DNA from: Lepidodermella squamata
Taxonomy: Eukaryota > Gastrotricha
Length of the DNA stretch: 64,000 bases
Assembly (NCBI GenBank): GCA_047495785.1
Contig: JBLDXI010000043.1
Coordinates: forward strand, 558,001-622,000
Reading direction: 5' to 3'
Notes under the pieces: generated by a model
Told to the model about the DNA's origin: nothing
The model's input: the letters and a program-made list of their open reading frames with translations, nothing else
Database searches by the model: none
In this document: positions 46,036 through 56,132 of the stretch, in pieces
Layout: each line of letters begins with the position of its first letter
Position numbering within the stretch: position 1 is the stretch's first letter
Program-made: the position numbers and the translations under genes

Positions 46036-49000
46036 ATGATAATGAAGCGGTTAGCTGCAAAGTTTTGCAATGTTGCCGTCACAGCACTCTGTCTGCATGT
46101 CGCTAGCTGTTTAGCACAAACAACTGGATTGAAATACAAGAATGGTGGCTTGAACTTGGCAATAGAACTTATGGCAGTGTTTTACGGCGACGGGTTTAAC
46201 CCTTCGAGTCCGCCCTCCACGGCTGCCTGGAACCTGCCCATTCCGTTCGCCATTGCGCAGGGCGGCAACTGGTGGTACATAAATGGCCTTCAAGAGCTGT
46301 CTGCCAACCTGAGTGAGTGCGATATAATCGAACGCTGATATTGTTTTGATGACGTTGATTCTTTTTCTTTATTTGCGAAGATGAATCGGAAGCATCTGCG
46401 GTTAGGACAGCCATCGCCATGATCGAAAATTCGACCTGTGTCAACTTTACTGAGAAAACAGTTGTCTCGCCAAGCGATTCGCAATCTCTCATTTTCTTGG
46501 CTGACAGGTAAAAAGAGTGCAAGCTAATTCGGATTCCCAACTTCACATTGCCCTATTTTAATGTTCGTAGGATCAGCGACAAGGTGTATCGCACTACGTT
46601 TGTGTCGACAGCCATCAACGTGGTTTCAAATGACAGTCCGTCCTTGGTGCGTTACTTTTTCTAGTTGTGTGCTAGAAGAAACGCTCAATGTTTTCGAAAA
46701 TTGAAGCCGTCGAGACATCTTTGCGTTTCAACGTGAACCTTACGCTTCAGACCTGAAAATTCACAGAGTATTACATACACAGCAAATTAGGCCGTCCACT
46801 TCTAAATATTATAGATGAAGCCATCTGCAATGTTTTCTCAATTAGGTGGGCGACATTGTCAGTCAAATTCTCTTCTCGCTCGGCCTCACCTACGAACTGC
46901 GCCGGCCAGACCGTGACCAATACGTCAAGTTCCTCAGCTCTAGTATCGAACAAAAGTAGACTAATGCGAACAATCGCTATCATTGTAATTGCCGTCATTC
47001 ACATTTTTCAACACAGCTACGAAATATTCCCGGATGCGCCCACATATGGAAGCAAATTCGACGTCGAGTCGCTTCTGGCGCCGCACGTCATCTTCCGCGA
47101 CCCTCCCAAGCCCCAGAAGGACATCGAGCCCATAAACACCAATTACATTGGCAATTTCGCGCAAAAGCTGCGCCTGTCCCACTACGACATCTACAAGCTG
47201 AATATGCGGTTCAACTGCTTCGGTTCGCAATGCCCGTGAAATGATATATTATTCTCGGTTGTTTTCATTTCAGCAACGTGCACTGGTAGCCAGGCGGTTT
47301 GCCAGAACGGCGGTTTTCCGAACCCGAAACTGAACTGCGCCAAATGCGTTTGCCCGGCCGGCTTTGGCGGTGACCTGTGCGAAACCTACGCCCCGTCGGT
47401 CAACGCTCAGTGTGGCGGTGAAGTCGCCGTGTCGCCTTGCGATACTGTCATCTTCGAAACACCCAATTACCCCAACGTATACCCTGCTGACGCGAAGTGC
47501 TCCTGGCTGGTCAAAACCGTAAGCTGTTCTCCGTCAAGTAATTTCAATAACAAATTTCAATAATGTCACTTAGACAGCCGGCAGTGGACTGATTCTTGCC
47601 TTCGAACGCGATCCAGGACTCGCGGTCGCCAACAACAGTGAGTAGTTGCCACGCCTTGGAAAATGTTACAACGATTCGCCAATGCATAGGTGACAAATTC
47701 TGCGTCGATTTCATACAAGCTCGTGATTTAGGTGCTGATGGCTACTCAGGCTTCAGGTTAGTGATGGTCATTGCCATGATTATAGCTAAAATCTTAATGT
47801 TGTGCCTGGCAGGAGCTGTGCTAGCGGCGTTAGTGCCGGCCGGTGGTTTGTCACCGATAGAAATCAAGCTCTCGTTCGAGTCAGACAGCATCGACCAGGG
47901 CGGCAATGCTCGCGTGTACGCCTACGCGACGTGCCGCGGCGTGCGTGCTTCGACGTTCACGAAAGAGTGCCGCATCACGCCACAGGCCTTCGATTACGAG
48001 GGCGCCGCGGTGAATACAGGCTCGGAAGGCCAGCCTTGCGGGCGATGGGCAGTCGGGGGCAAGTTGATAAATTACTTGCAGTTGCCACATGGCAGCAACA
48101 TTCAGTCAGACGGCAAATGCCGAAGGATAAGCCGATGGGGCCAATTCTTGTGCATCCAAGATGAGTACTACACGGTCGACTGTAATCTGCCGCCCCTTTG
48201 CCGTAAGACTTTGCTTTTGTATAAATCATTTATTATGTGATCTGCTATTCAGCCTAAAAAACTAGGTCATTAATAACTCCAAAATATTGTCTCGAGATGA
48301 AATCCAGCGATTGAAGTACGAGATTAGGATGTAATCAAGGTAGATTCAGTAAATTTTTGAGACACATTTTTCGCTGGATTGGCGGGCATAATTCTCTTGC
48401 GAAACTGGTTTTAGGAAATGATAATTTGTTTGGCTTTGCAGGCTCTATCCTCACGAGGTGTGTTGCTTCGGCGACCGGCGAGTGGCGCGGCTGCCGGCGT
48501 GGCTGCTTAGCTGACGAGTACATGCTCAAGGGATCGGTCAACCATGTCAAAAAGAATTGCAACCGCGGGGTAATAATGACGCTAGGATCGATTTCTTTGC
48601 TTAATGATGATTGCTAATACAGCCCGCCAGAAAGTGCATAAATCGAGCTACCGGAGCTTTTCGATGCATCGGCAACGACATGAAGTGCAAGAAAGACGAG
48701 GGAGTACGTGTCGCGAAGTTGCCTCCGATTCGCTCGCTATTGTTTTGTGCCTGTTTCAGGTCCAAATCTACAATTCTTACAGGCTGTTCCGCCGCAACTG
48801 GATCCACTGCCAGCATAAAAGCGGAATGGTTGTAAAATGACAAGTGTGGGCTCTCCAAAATGTGACTTTTGTGCGTGTTTCGTAGAAATACGTTAGGTGC
48901 TTCGATGGCAAGACGCGTCGATTCAAAGACTGCCGTCGCAAGGATTTGGGCTGCCACGTCGGCGAGGTGAGCAGGCAAACGCCCAATTTTAAATTATACC

Positions 49001-49102
49001 TATTCGGTTATTGTTTAGATTTCCCTTGGACTGACCTACGCCGACCCGGTCACGTGCTACACCGAAATTCGACGGATTGTCGTTCCCGATGACCAAGTCT
49101 AA
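46036..49102 (+). CDS. Secreted pseudo-astacin, EGF-CUB-kringle-like, copy 3 (frameshift)
   Basis: Exons: 46036-46312, 46381-46507, 46571-46646, 46846-46955, 47017-47222, 47274-47518, 47574-47637, 47690-47756, about 47820-48202 (starts right after the CAG there), 48442-48569, 48623-48703, 48760-48828, 48886-48966, 49019-49102. Signal peptide ends near CLAQ. The zinc-site register reads SQILFSLGLTYE in place of HExxHxxGxxHE, followed by an intact RRPDRDQYVKF. EGF-like (CQNGGFPNP), CUB, kringle-like (FDYEG, CGRW, CRRIS, LCIQD) and five cysteine-module exons follow. Within exon 9 the CUB end (GRWFVTDRNQALV) and the kringle part are in different frames, so one base is extra near 47865-47885: an inactivating mutation or an assembly error. 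Same exon plan as copy 1. Confidence 0.8.
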
Positions 49103-49916
49103 TAGCGACAACGCCAACCATCAACAGCCAACTTCAGATTAAATCAGATGATATGATGTTCTGTTCCATTTAACGTTTACTTTCAACCACCAAATCCATT
49201 CATGACCGCTATAGGTAAAACAAAACTATTTATTGTAGAGGATATTTTTTATGTTACCTCTTTGTGCTGAATAGCAATCGCGTATGCTCCATTCTGTTAA
49301 AATAAAATACGGAATCTCGTGGTTGATGCATGAAATATGAAGTCCCGACCGGTAGACATTTACTAAAGGCTTCGGCACGCAGCCCTGTGACCTCAGATGA
49401 AAATCTGTCCAGTTTGTAGCATCACCTTGGATCCGGCTCTTGTTCGGTACATGTTGGGGTCTAAGTCTGCCGGTTGCCGGTTGGGTCAGGTCGTCGGTTG
49501 GGTTTGGGTCGCTTAAATTCCAGCCGATTGACCGGTAAATTGAAATTTTCAGCATGAAAGCACCAAATTTAAATAATTGTACGCGGTAGATAGTGAAAAT
49601 CACGCGAACAATTCTTCGTGGCAGGCTTAGAAAGGAAGCTTTTATCAACAAACTGTGGCCTGCGCCAATTGGTTTGTAGAATTTTGGTGATTCATAGTGG
49701 TTGAAAGACATTTTGAACTATAAAGGGGGCCATTGCATGTTTCACGCTTTTTTTTTGGTAAACAAAAAAGCCGGTTGGGTCGCCGGTCGGGTTAGGGCGC
49801 GAGTTTTCCTGACCTGTTTCCACCTCTACAGCTTCTCTCTTTTCCCATTTTTTACCTCATTTGATCATCAATTATGATTAACTGTCTTGTTTTTGATCTT
49901 CAAACCGTTGAAATAG

Positions 49917-50000
49917 ATTGTCCCCAACTCGCCGCCAGCGGAAGCCTATGTTGGGGAAGCCAGTTTCATGGCAGACGACCTTTATTCAGGATTTGAATAA
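49917..50000 (+). other. Candidate unassigned terminal exon (27 codons)
   Basis: After an AG acceptor (TTGAAATAG), 27 codons stay open in phase 0 and end in TAA that overlaps AATAAA at 49996-50001. The peptide is acidic (EASFMADDLYSGFE at its end). Phase fits splicing from exon 13 of the astacin-like gene upstream (ends in phase 0 at 48966), so it could be an alternative last exon, or the end of an unseen gene. Confidence 0.3.
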
Positions 50001-50350
50001 AAACAAGTAGCCGTTTCTACGTTCCTGTTTATACATGCCAACCATAATTACATGTGCCAACCCTTTTACCATAAGTGGACAAAATAAGTCACATAGACTT
50101 AGCCCTATAATTCAATATCAACCTTTCACTTTGCTTTGACATTTTTCTTTTCCACTCAACATGTGGTTGCAAAAAGACTGAACTATTGCCGGGCACGACG
50201 ATCGGATTTTATTAGCAATCATATCAACTTCATCACTTGCGTGTTCACTTTTCACATTCAACTCGATGATTCCTAGCTGAGACATTGTAAAAATAACCTA
50301 AGATAGCATGCGCTTTTTACAACACGGCAAGCGACACAAAAATAAAGATA

Positions 50351-50371
50351 GAGAGAGAGAGAGAGAGAGAG
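50351..50371. repeat. (GA)10 microsatellite
   Basis: Perfect GA dinucleotide run just past the 3' end of the first Asn/Trp-rich gene. Confidence 0.9.
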
Positions 50372-50409
50372 TGCAAAGATTCAGCTTAAGCTACGACAGC
50401 CTCCTCGAT

Positions 50410-51246
50410 TTACTTGCCGTTGTTGCCGTTCCAGCTGACAGCCATGTTGTTGGTGTTCCAGTTGGCCCAGTTCGAGGCATCGTTGAACGTCGGGACACCG
50501 ACAACGACAGGCTGAGCGACCCAGGTCGTCTGTGCGACCCATGTCGTCTGGGCGACCCAGTTCGTCTGGACAACAGGCTGGGCGACCCACGCCGGCTGAG
50601 CGACCCACGCTGGCTGAGCGACCCAGTTGCTGTTGTCAGTCCAGGTTGGGGTGACCCAGTTGGTCCATGTCTGGGTGCGGCGCTCCTCAGCCCAGCGGGG
50701 GAACGACAGGACGGGGCAGGTCGACCATGCGCCACCGCGGACCGAACGCCACGTCTGGCCACCGATGATCCACTGGCCCTTGTCAGCCGGAGCTGTCAAC
50801 ATGTTGTTGCTGTTGTCGTAGTAGCCAGAGTTGTCGTTGTTGTTGGTGTTCCAGTTGACGTTCGCGTTGGCGTTGCTGCCATCCCAGTTGGCGTTGGCAT
50901 TGACGTTAACGTTGCCGTTGTTGCCGTTGTTGTTCCAGTTCGACCACGTGTTGGTGTTGAGACGGTCGCCGGTCCAGGTGGGCCAGTAGCCGTAGACGGC
51001 GCGCGAGCTGCGGCCGTCGCTGTTCCACTTGGGCTGTTTGCACGACAGAATGGGCCCGACGAATCGGTCCTGCCAGTTGTAGATGATACCGCTGTACGCG
51101 ATGATCAGACAGATGTTGATGAGGGTGAAGGCGAGCGAGACGATCAACAGCGTCATGTGGCTGATTCCGACGTCGACTATAATCAAAATTGATTTCAAAT
51201 TTCAATCGATCAATCAGCCATAATCATCGATAGATGACTTACCCAT
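50410..51246 (-). CDS. Asn/Trp-rich membrane protein NW1, 256 aa
   Basis: Minus strand. The first coding exon, 51246-51243, is only ATG plus G, then GTAAGT; the second, 51176-50410, carries the rest. An N-terminal membrane segment (MTLLIVSLAFTLINICLIIA) is followed by the family word NWQDRFVGP, a Cys, and a YWPTW word. An Asn/Trp/Val low-complexity run (WSNWNNNGNNGNVNVNANAN) comes next, then a conserved block GQWIIGGQTWRSVRGGAWST with CPVL after it, six Trp-Val-Ala-Gln units, and an Asn/Trp tail ending NGNNGK. Probably a single-pass or anchored protein with an exposed Trp-rich domain. I know no family with this plan; adhesion or matrix binding are only guesses. The 3' third is nearly identical to NW3 and the 5' part to NW2. 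Confidence 0.88.
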
Positions 51247-53214
51247 TTTTGCAGATGGATGGGGCTCTGTTTTTTCTCGGTGTTTGTAAGTGAGTGTGTC
51301 TACTTACACGAAAATGTAGCTGGAATGAGGCGGCGAGGCGAGCCGCGAGCCGCCATATGAGGCGACACGGCGCTGTGTTGTGGATACTTTTCAGCACCGC
51401 TGTCATGGCTCGCCTCCATGGCGCATTCAGCCGCGCCATCGCCTAGGAGCGATTGAGCCGAAAAAACGCGTCGTTAAAAACACCCCGCGCCCAGTCAGGT
51501 GGCCTCGTCGTCTCTTCGCTTCACGCTGCCTTCGTCAATGAAACGGGGTCGTCGCTGTTTTAGACCACCACGCCAGGTGTTGACTGGCGATGGGCGATGA
51601 TGGCAAGGTGGTACACTATCATTATTAAAAACTTGCCAAGTACACTCGTTTTAGACGCAGGCAATTAAGACACTTCAAGCCCGAGTAGTAACACTTTTCG
51701 AATACAAAAAGCATCAGCATAGCAGAGGGGGAAAGCAATGTTTTGAAATTATCGTCAATAACCGCTGAGTGTCTGTCGAGCTTGACTGACTCAGAGCTTC
51801 GAGCATCGCGTCTTGTAAAAAAAGCACCACTCCTTATTTCCGATAGTGTAAGAATCGAGAAAATTCAGTGTCCACGTTGCATTAAATGCATTAGTTTCCA
51901 GCGCACAAGCTCGGTTACAATAGAAATGAGGATCGAGATATCAGCAGCAGAGTTACATGGTATGTAATAGGTTCATTCTACATCCCGCGAAAAGGAATGA
52001 CTTTTATTTTTCGCATTCATGACAAGACCTTCAACGCGTTCGAAGGAAAGGACGATTTCGGAATTTCGACTTTGAAAATGCGCAGAAAATTGAATTTGAT
52101 GAATTCTTGATCGCCCTGAGGAATATTTTGAGGAATAATGCTTTTAAATGTTGGCTACAAGGTTTTAAAGCCAGGACACCGTTATCTTGCATGGTCAGGA
52201 CATACTTGCAGTTCGAACGTATTCAACCTGAGATTGAAATTTCGATTTTTTTTTCAACTTGAAATTTCATAGGTTTCTGATCATTGTTTGATCCAACAAA
52301 AAATACCAAAGTGTCTGCCTTAGTCTCATTGACCCCTGTGTAAATTCGAGTTGGAAATAAAAGATGGCGACGCTATTGAACTTCAATCAAACCGGCCGAA
52401 TTCGTCCTATCCGCCAGGACTTATACAGGCGGAGTGCGTGATTTTTGTGCTGCAAAAACTGTCGCGAGAAAAACTAGAAACGCTGAATTCAGATCTAAAT
52501 GCTGAGCCTCCAAAACTTGTTTAAACAAAACTTTTTCGGTGATATAAGTGCGGGAGAAACTTCATAGGAGTAATTTAAAATCGAAAACTCCAAAGCTGAA
52601 GGCGCCCGACACAGAAATTAGGGTGCTCGAAAAATCGACTGAAATCAGCTGGGCGGATAGGACGATTTCGGCGAGTTTTTGTACAGCCTTAACGGTGATA
52701 GATAAAGACAAACGGATTTCAAAATCGTGGCCTTCGAAATCTCCTAGAATTGCCGTCAACATTTTTTTCTACTGCAGATAAATAATTCTGCTATGAAAGG
52801 GTTAGGATGGTCTTTTCAGCCAAATGAACGAACAAGGAATGAGTTAATTGAGGTTGCTTTCCTCGATGTATCTCCGTTAAACATTGTGTGGGCCCTGCTT
52901 ATTAACACATAAAGTCCAACTTCACGCTCAACAACCTGTCTCACCTCATCTCCCCGTTGCCCTTCCTAAAAGCGAAAGTTTGATTAATATTTTTTTAAAC
53001 TAAAAAAGGAATCAGTGCGCTGCAGCATACTACTCGGCTGCTGTAATTGAGAAAGTAGTCCCAACCTTTCCTAGTCTCGCGAGACAGACGCAGACGAAAC
53101 TGCGGTAATAACAGGAGTCGCATTGTTAAAAGCAAACTGTAAGTTTATTTAATTCAAAAGCCCATCAGCACCAGCACCATAGTACTGCTTTCGTTGCATC
53201 ACATCACGTTTCTC
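51247..53214. other. Intergenic, about 2 kb, no gene supported
   Basis: It begins with a GC-rich stretch (about 51320-51560) that is probably the NW1 promoter region, with several GGCG/CGCC words. The remainder is AT-richer with no supported gene. Confidence 0.4.
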
Positions 53215-53720
53215 TCATTGTTCGACTATCCATTTTCGCTTAACTATGCGGGGGAAAGCCAGAACAGGGCACGTCGACCACGCGCCGCCTCGCACCGACC
53301 GAAACTCCTGCCCGCCAATGATCCACTGGCCCGTGTCAGTCGAAGGTGTCATTATCAAAAAGTCATTCCAGCCAATGTTAAATCGGGCGTAATTGGCATT
53401 GTCGCCACTCCACGCCGATGGCGAGTTCGGTTCCATCCGGTCTTCCGCCCACGTGGGCCAGTAGCCGTGGGCCACGCGCTGCGTTCGACCCTCGCCGCTC
53501 CACTTGGGCTGTTCGCAGCTGAGGACTGGCCCGACGAATCGGTCATGCCAGTTGTAGATGATACCGCTGTACGCGATGATCAGACAGATGTTGATGAGGG
53601 TGAAGGCGAGCGAGACAATCAACAGCGTCATATTGCTGATTCCGAATTGACCTGATTACATGAACCATTATTTCAATTCATGGCTTTCAATCGATTATCA
53701 CGACGGAATTACTTACCCAT
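53215..53720 (-). CDS. Asn/Trp-family protein NW2, short form, 146 aa
   Basis: Minus strand. Mini-exon 53720-53717 (ATG plus G), then 53651-53215. It shares the membrane segment MTLLIVSLAFTLINICLIIA, the word NWHDRFVGP, YWPTWAEDR and the conserved block GQWIIGGQEFRSVRGGAWST, then CPVLAFPR. It then ends early (RIVKRKWIVEQ). The Asn/Trp linker is much reduced and the Trp-Val-Ala-Gln repeat and Asn-rich tail are absent. Either a natural short paralogue that shows the core domain, or a copy truncated by loss of its 3' part. The unique last eleven residues favour a sequence change at the end of the core. Confidence 0.82.
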
Positions 53721-54522
53721 TTCGAGGGTAAACTGTTTGCAACTTTATATGTGTATCAATGTGGCCTTGCACCAAAGCCGAGAGCGTATTGATGCCACAC
53801 CGTCGCCTAGGAGCTATTTTGAGAGTCTCGTCAAAAGCAAGAAAAAAGAAAGAGGGTAAAGATGACCGGGAGAGTCTTAAAAAATACATGGCCCTAGTCC
53901 AATGGTCGTTTAGTCGCTTCAGATTTTCCTCGAGATTTCTTGGCAATTGAGCCTTAAACATTAAACAACTGGCGACGAGCCCATGCACGATACATTATTA
54001 CTGTGACTTTCATGATTCAAAACTGCTTCTGACCACAAGCCCTAATTCGGAAAACAAGTTAATAGTCCTAAATTCCAAATAGCATTTAAAGTTCATTCAT
54101 TTTATTATCGGACATTTTATTGTGTTACAGAGTTTCTGCGTCAATAACAGTTTACTTTCGAGTTGCCACTAACGCAACCAAAGTAAATTAATAGCTAGTG
54201 AAACTTCGTGAAATTCTGATTTGATTTCACATCTGATTATAAATTATATACCAATTCAGAAACAAGTCTGCAAGTGGCATGGGCACGGCGATAGTTTTTT
54301 ATTTTTGAAGCATTTTTCACTGTCTGTTTCATGTCATCATCATCAACAAGCGCAGTTAAAATCGTCCACCAGCGTCACAAAAGCCTGTGTTTCCACTCAA
54401 GGTAGGCTCACGAGAACACGAAAGAAGCTACAACACAGAGAGATTCAAGAAAAAATAGAGAAATTTCCTATAAAATGAGATGAGAAGATGCAGGAAGCGA
54501 GCGGTCGAGCGAGCGAGGATCT
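53721..54522. other. Intergenic, no gene seen
   Basis: Between NW2 (upstream side) and the 3' end of NW3. AT-rich; no gene, repeat or clear signal was recognised. Confidence 0.4.
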
Positions 54523-55364
54523 TTACTTGCCGTTGTTGCCGTTCCAGCTGACAGCCATGTTGTTGGTGTTCCAGTTGGCCCAGTTCGAGACATCGTTGAA
54601 CGTCGGGACACCGACAACGACAGGCTGAGCGACCCAGGTCGTCTGCGCGACCCATGTCGTCTGGGCGACCCAGTTCGTCTGGACAACAGGCTGGGCGACC
54701 CACGCCGGCTGAGCGACCCACGCTGGCTGAGCGACCCAGTTGCTGTTGTCGGTGTAAGGAACGGCGCCGCTCCAGCCGGCCCAGTTGTTGTTCGTGTTGA
54801 CCCAATTGGTCGACGGCTGCGTGCGGGTCTCGGCCCAGCGCGGGTACGACAGGACGGGGCAGGTCGACCACGAGCCGCCGCGGACAGACGTGAAGGTCTG
54901 GCCGCCGACGATCCACTGGTAGGCGGCGTTGTAGGTGCGGGCGGTGGCCGCGTCGATGTAGTTGTTGTTATTGTTGTTGTTGGTGTTCCAGTTGACGTTC
55001 GCGTTGGCGTTGTTACCATTCCAGTTGGCGTTGGCATTGACGTTGCCGTTGTTGTTCCAGTTCGACCACGTGTTGGTGTTTCCGTTGTAGTCATCACCGG
55101 TCCAGGTGGGCCAGTAGCCCCAGGCGACGCGCTGTGTGCGGCCGTCGCTGTTCCACTTGGGCTGGTCGCACTTGAGGACGGGTCCGACGAAGCGGTCCTG
55201 CCAGTTGTAGATGATACCGCCAGTCGCGATGATCAAGCAGATGTTGATGAGGAAGAACGCGAGCGCGATAATCAACAGCGTCATGTGGCTGATTCCGACG
55301 TCTAAATCGAAATCGATCGAATAATAATCGAAAAATCACTCAGGCACTCAGTTGACTTACCCAT
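54523..55364 (-). CDS. Asn/Trp-rich membrane protein NW3, 260 aa
   Basis: Minus strand. Mini-exon 55364-55361 (ATG plus G, then GTAAGT) and exon 55301-54523. Same plan as NW1: membrane segment MTLLIIALAFFLINICLIIA, NWQDRFVGP, Cys, YWPTWTGDD, an Asn/Trp run with NANANWNGNNANANVNWNTN, conserved block QWIVGGQTFTSVRGGSWST then CPVLSYPRW, six Trp-Val-Ala-Gln units, and a tail ending NGNNGK. The last 228 bases (54523-54750) differ from NW1 at only about two positions by eye, while the membrane-segment region differs more. It is divergent from NW4 across 364 bases. Probably membrane-anchored with the Trp-rich part exposed; function unknown. Confidence 0.88.
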
Positions 55365-55728
55365 TTTTTCGGTTTCTTAGCTGTTTCTCACAGGAACACA
55401 GGAGTGTAAAAATGTGCGAAATTCGGCTGTATGGCGGCGGCTGCGGCAAAGTACGCGTTTTTGAAGGCGCCCGCGTTGCCTGGCGGCCGCGTGAAAGGTA
55501 TCCGCGGCCTTTCACGCGCGTCCCCTAGTCGACTGGCGTTTGTTTTCGCTACGCTGCATTCAGCGCCCGTGGCAGCGCGCCGCGCGTCGCCTAAACAAGC
55601 CGGCGACTTAAAACGCCGTGTAAGCCCGCCCTGCCGTGCCATATCGCCAAAAACCTTGTATCACACTGGTTTGCATTTTGCATCAGTTATATCATAACAA
55701 GCGGTAAAAAAACCAACACCACTCAGCA
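55365..55728. promoter_or_regulatory. Divergent promoter region of NW3 and NW4, with palindrome
   Basis: 364 bases separate the two start codons. It contains an 11-bp inverted repeat, CGCGTGAAAGG at 55488-55498 and CCTTTCACGCG at 55508-55518, in a GC-rich, CpG-rich setting. Both genes start with the same ATGG/GTAAGT exon end. A shared two-way promoter is inferred from position; the palindrome is a candidate regulator site. Confidence 0.5.
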
Positions 55729-56132
55729 ATGGGTAAGTAAAATCACTGCAACATGCCTATTTGTTTATTCGATTTCGCTATTCCCTAACAGAGACCACCC
55801 TGATCCAAGCCATCACCGCCATCGCCATCATCCAGTTCGTGTTCGTGCTGTCGACCGGTGTCATCGTGTTCTACTGGCAGGACAAGTTCTGGGGCCCGTA
55901 CCTGCGCTGCGAGTCGATCAAGTACGACTGCTCTGACAACCGCGACACCCGCACCAACACCTGGACCAACTGGAACACCAACACCAACTGGAACACCAAC
56001 GGCAACTGGAACTCGTGGAACAACCAGCCCGTCGCCCAGCCAACCGTCTTCTCGTCGTCGTCTGGCTCCGTGTCGATCACCAACAACGGCGACTCGTGGT
56101 CCAGCTCGTGGAACACCAACCAGGGCAAGTAA
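55729..56132 (+). CDS. Asn/Trp-rich membrane protein NW4, 114 aa
   Basis: Plus strand, divergent from NW3. Mini-exon 55729-55732 (ATG plus G) then GTAAGT, and exon 55792-56132. The membrane segment is AITAIAIIQFVFVLSTGVIV, followed by the family word FYWQDKFWGPYLRC and a second Cys, then Asn/Trp/Thr repeats (NTWTNWNTNTNWNTNGNWN). A Ser-rich stretch and an NTNQGK end follow, where NW1 and NW3 end NGNNGK. It lacks the GQWIIGG block and the Trp-Val-Ala-Gln units. The most divergent member, but gene structure and N-terminal plan place it in the family. AATAAA at 56350-56355. Confidence 0.85.

Larger units (their letters stand above)
49103..50409. other. Intergenic; one candidate terminal exon
   Basis: A 161-codon minus-strand open frame (49226-49711) shows no recognisable features and is not called. 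A candidate last exon at 49917-50000 is listed separately. A GA repeat lies at 50351-50371. Confidence 0.4.

Noticed and set aside
49226-49711. 161-codon minus-strand frame
   Set aside because: No motif, signal peptide or splice and poly(A) context; likely chance.
50308-51192. Plus-strand 294-codon frame over NW1
   Set aside because: Mirror of the repetitive minus-strand gene; its first exon, family alignment and splice sites support the minus strand.
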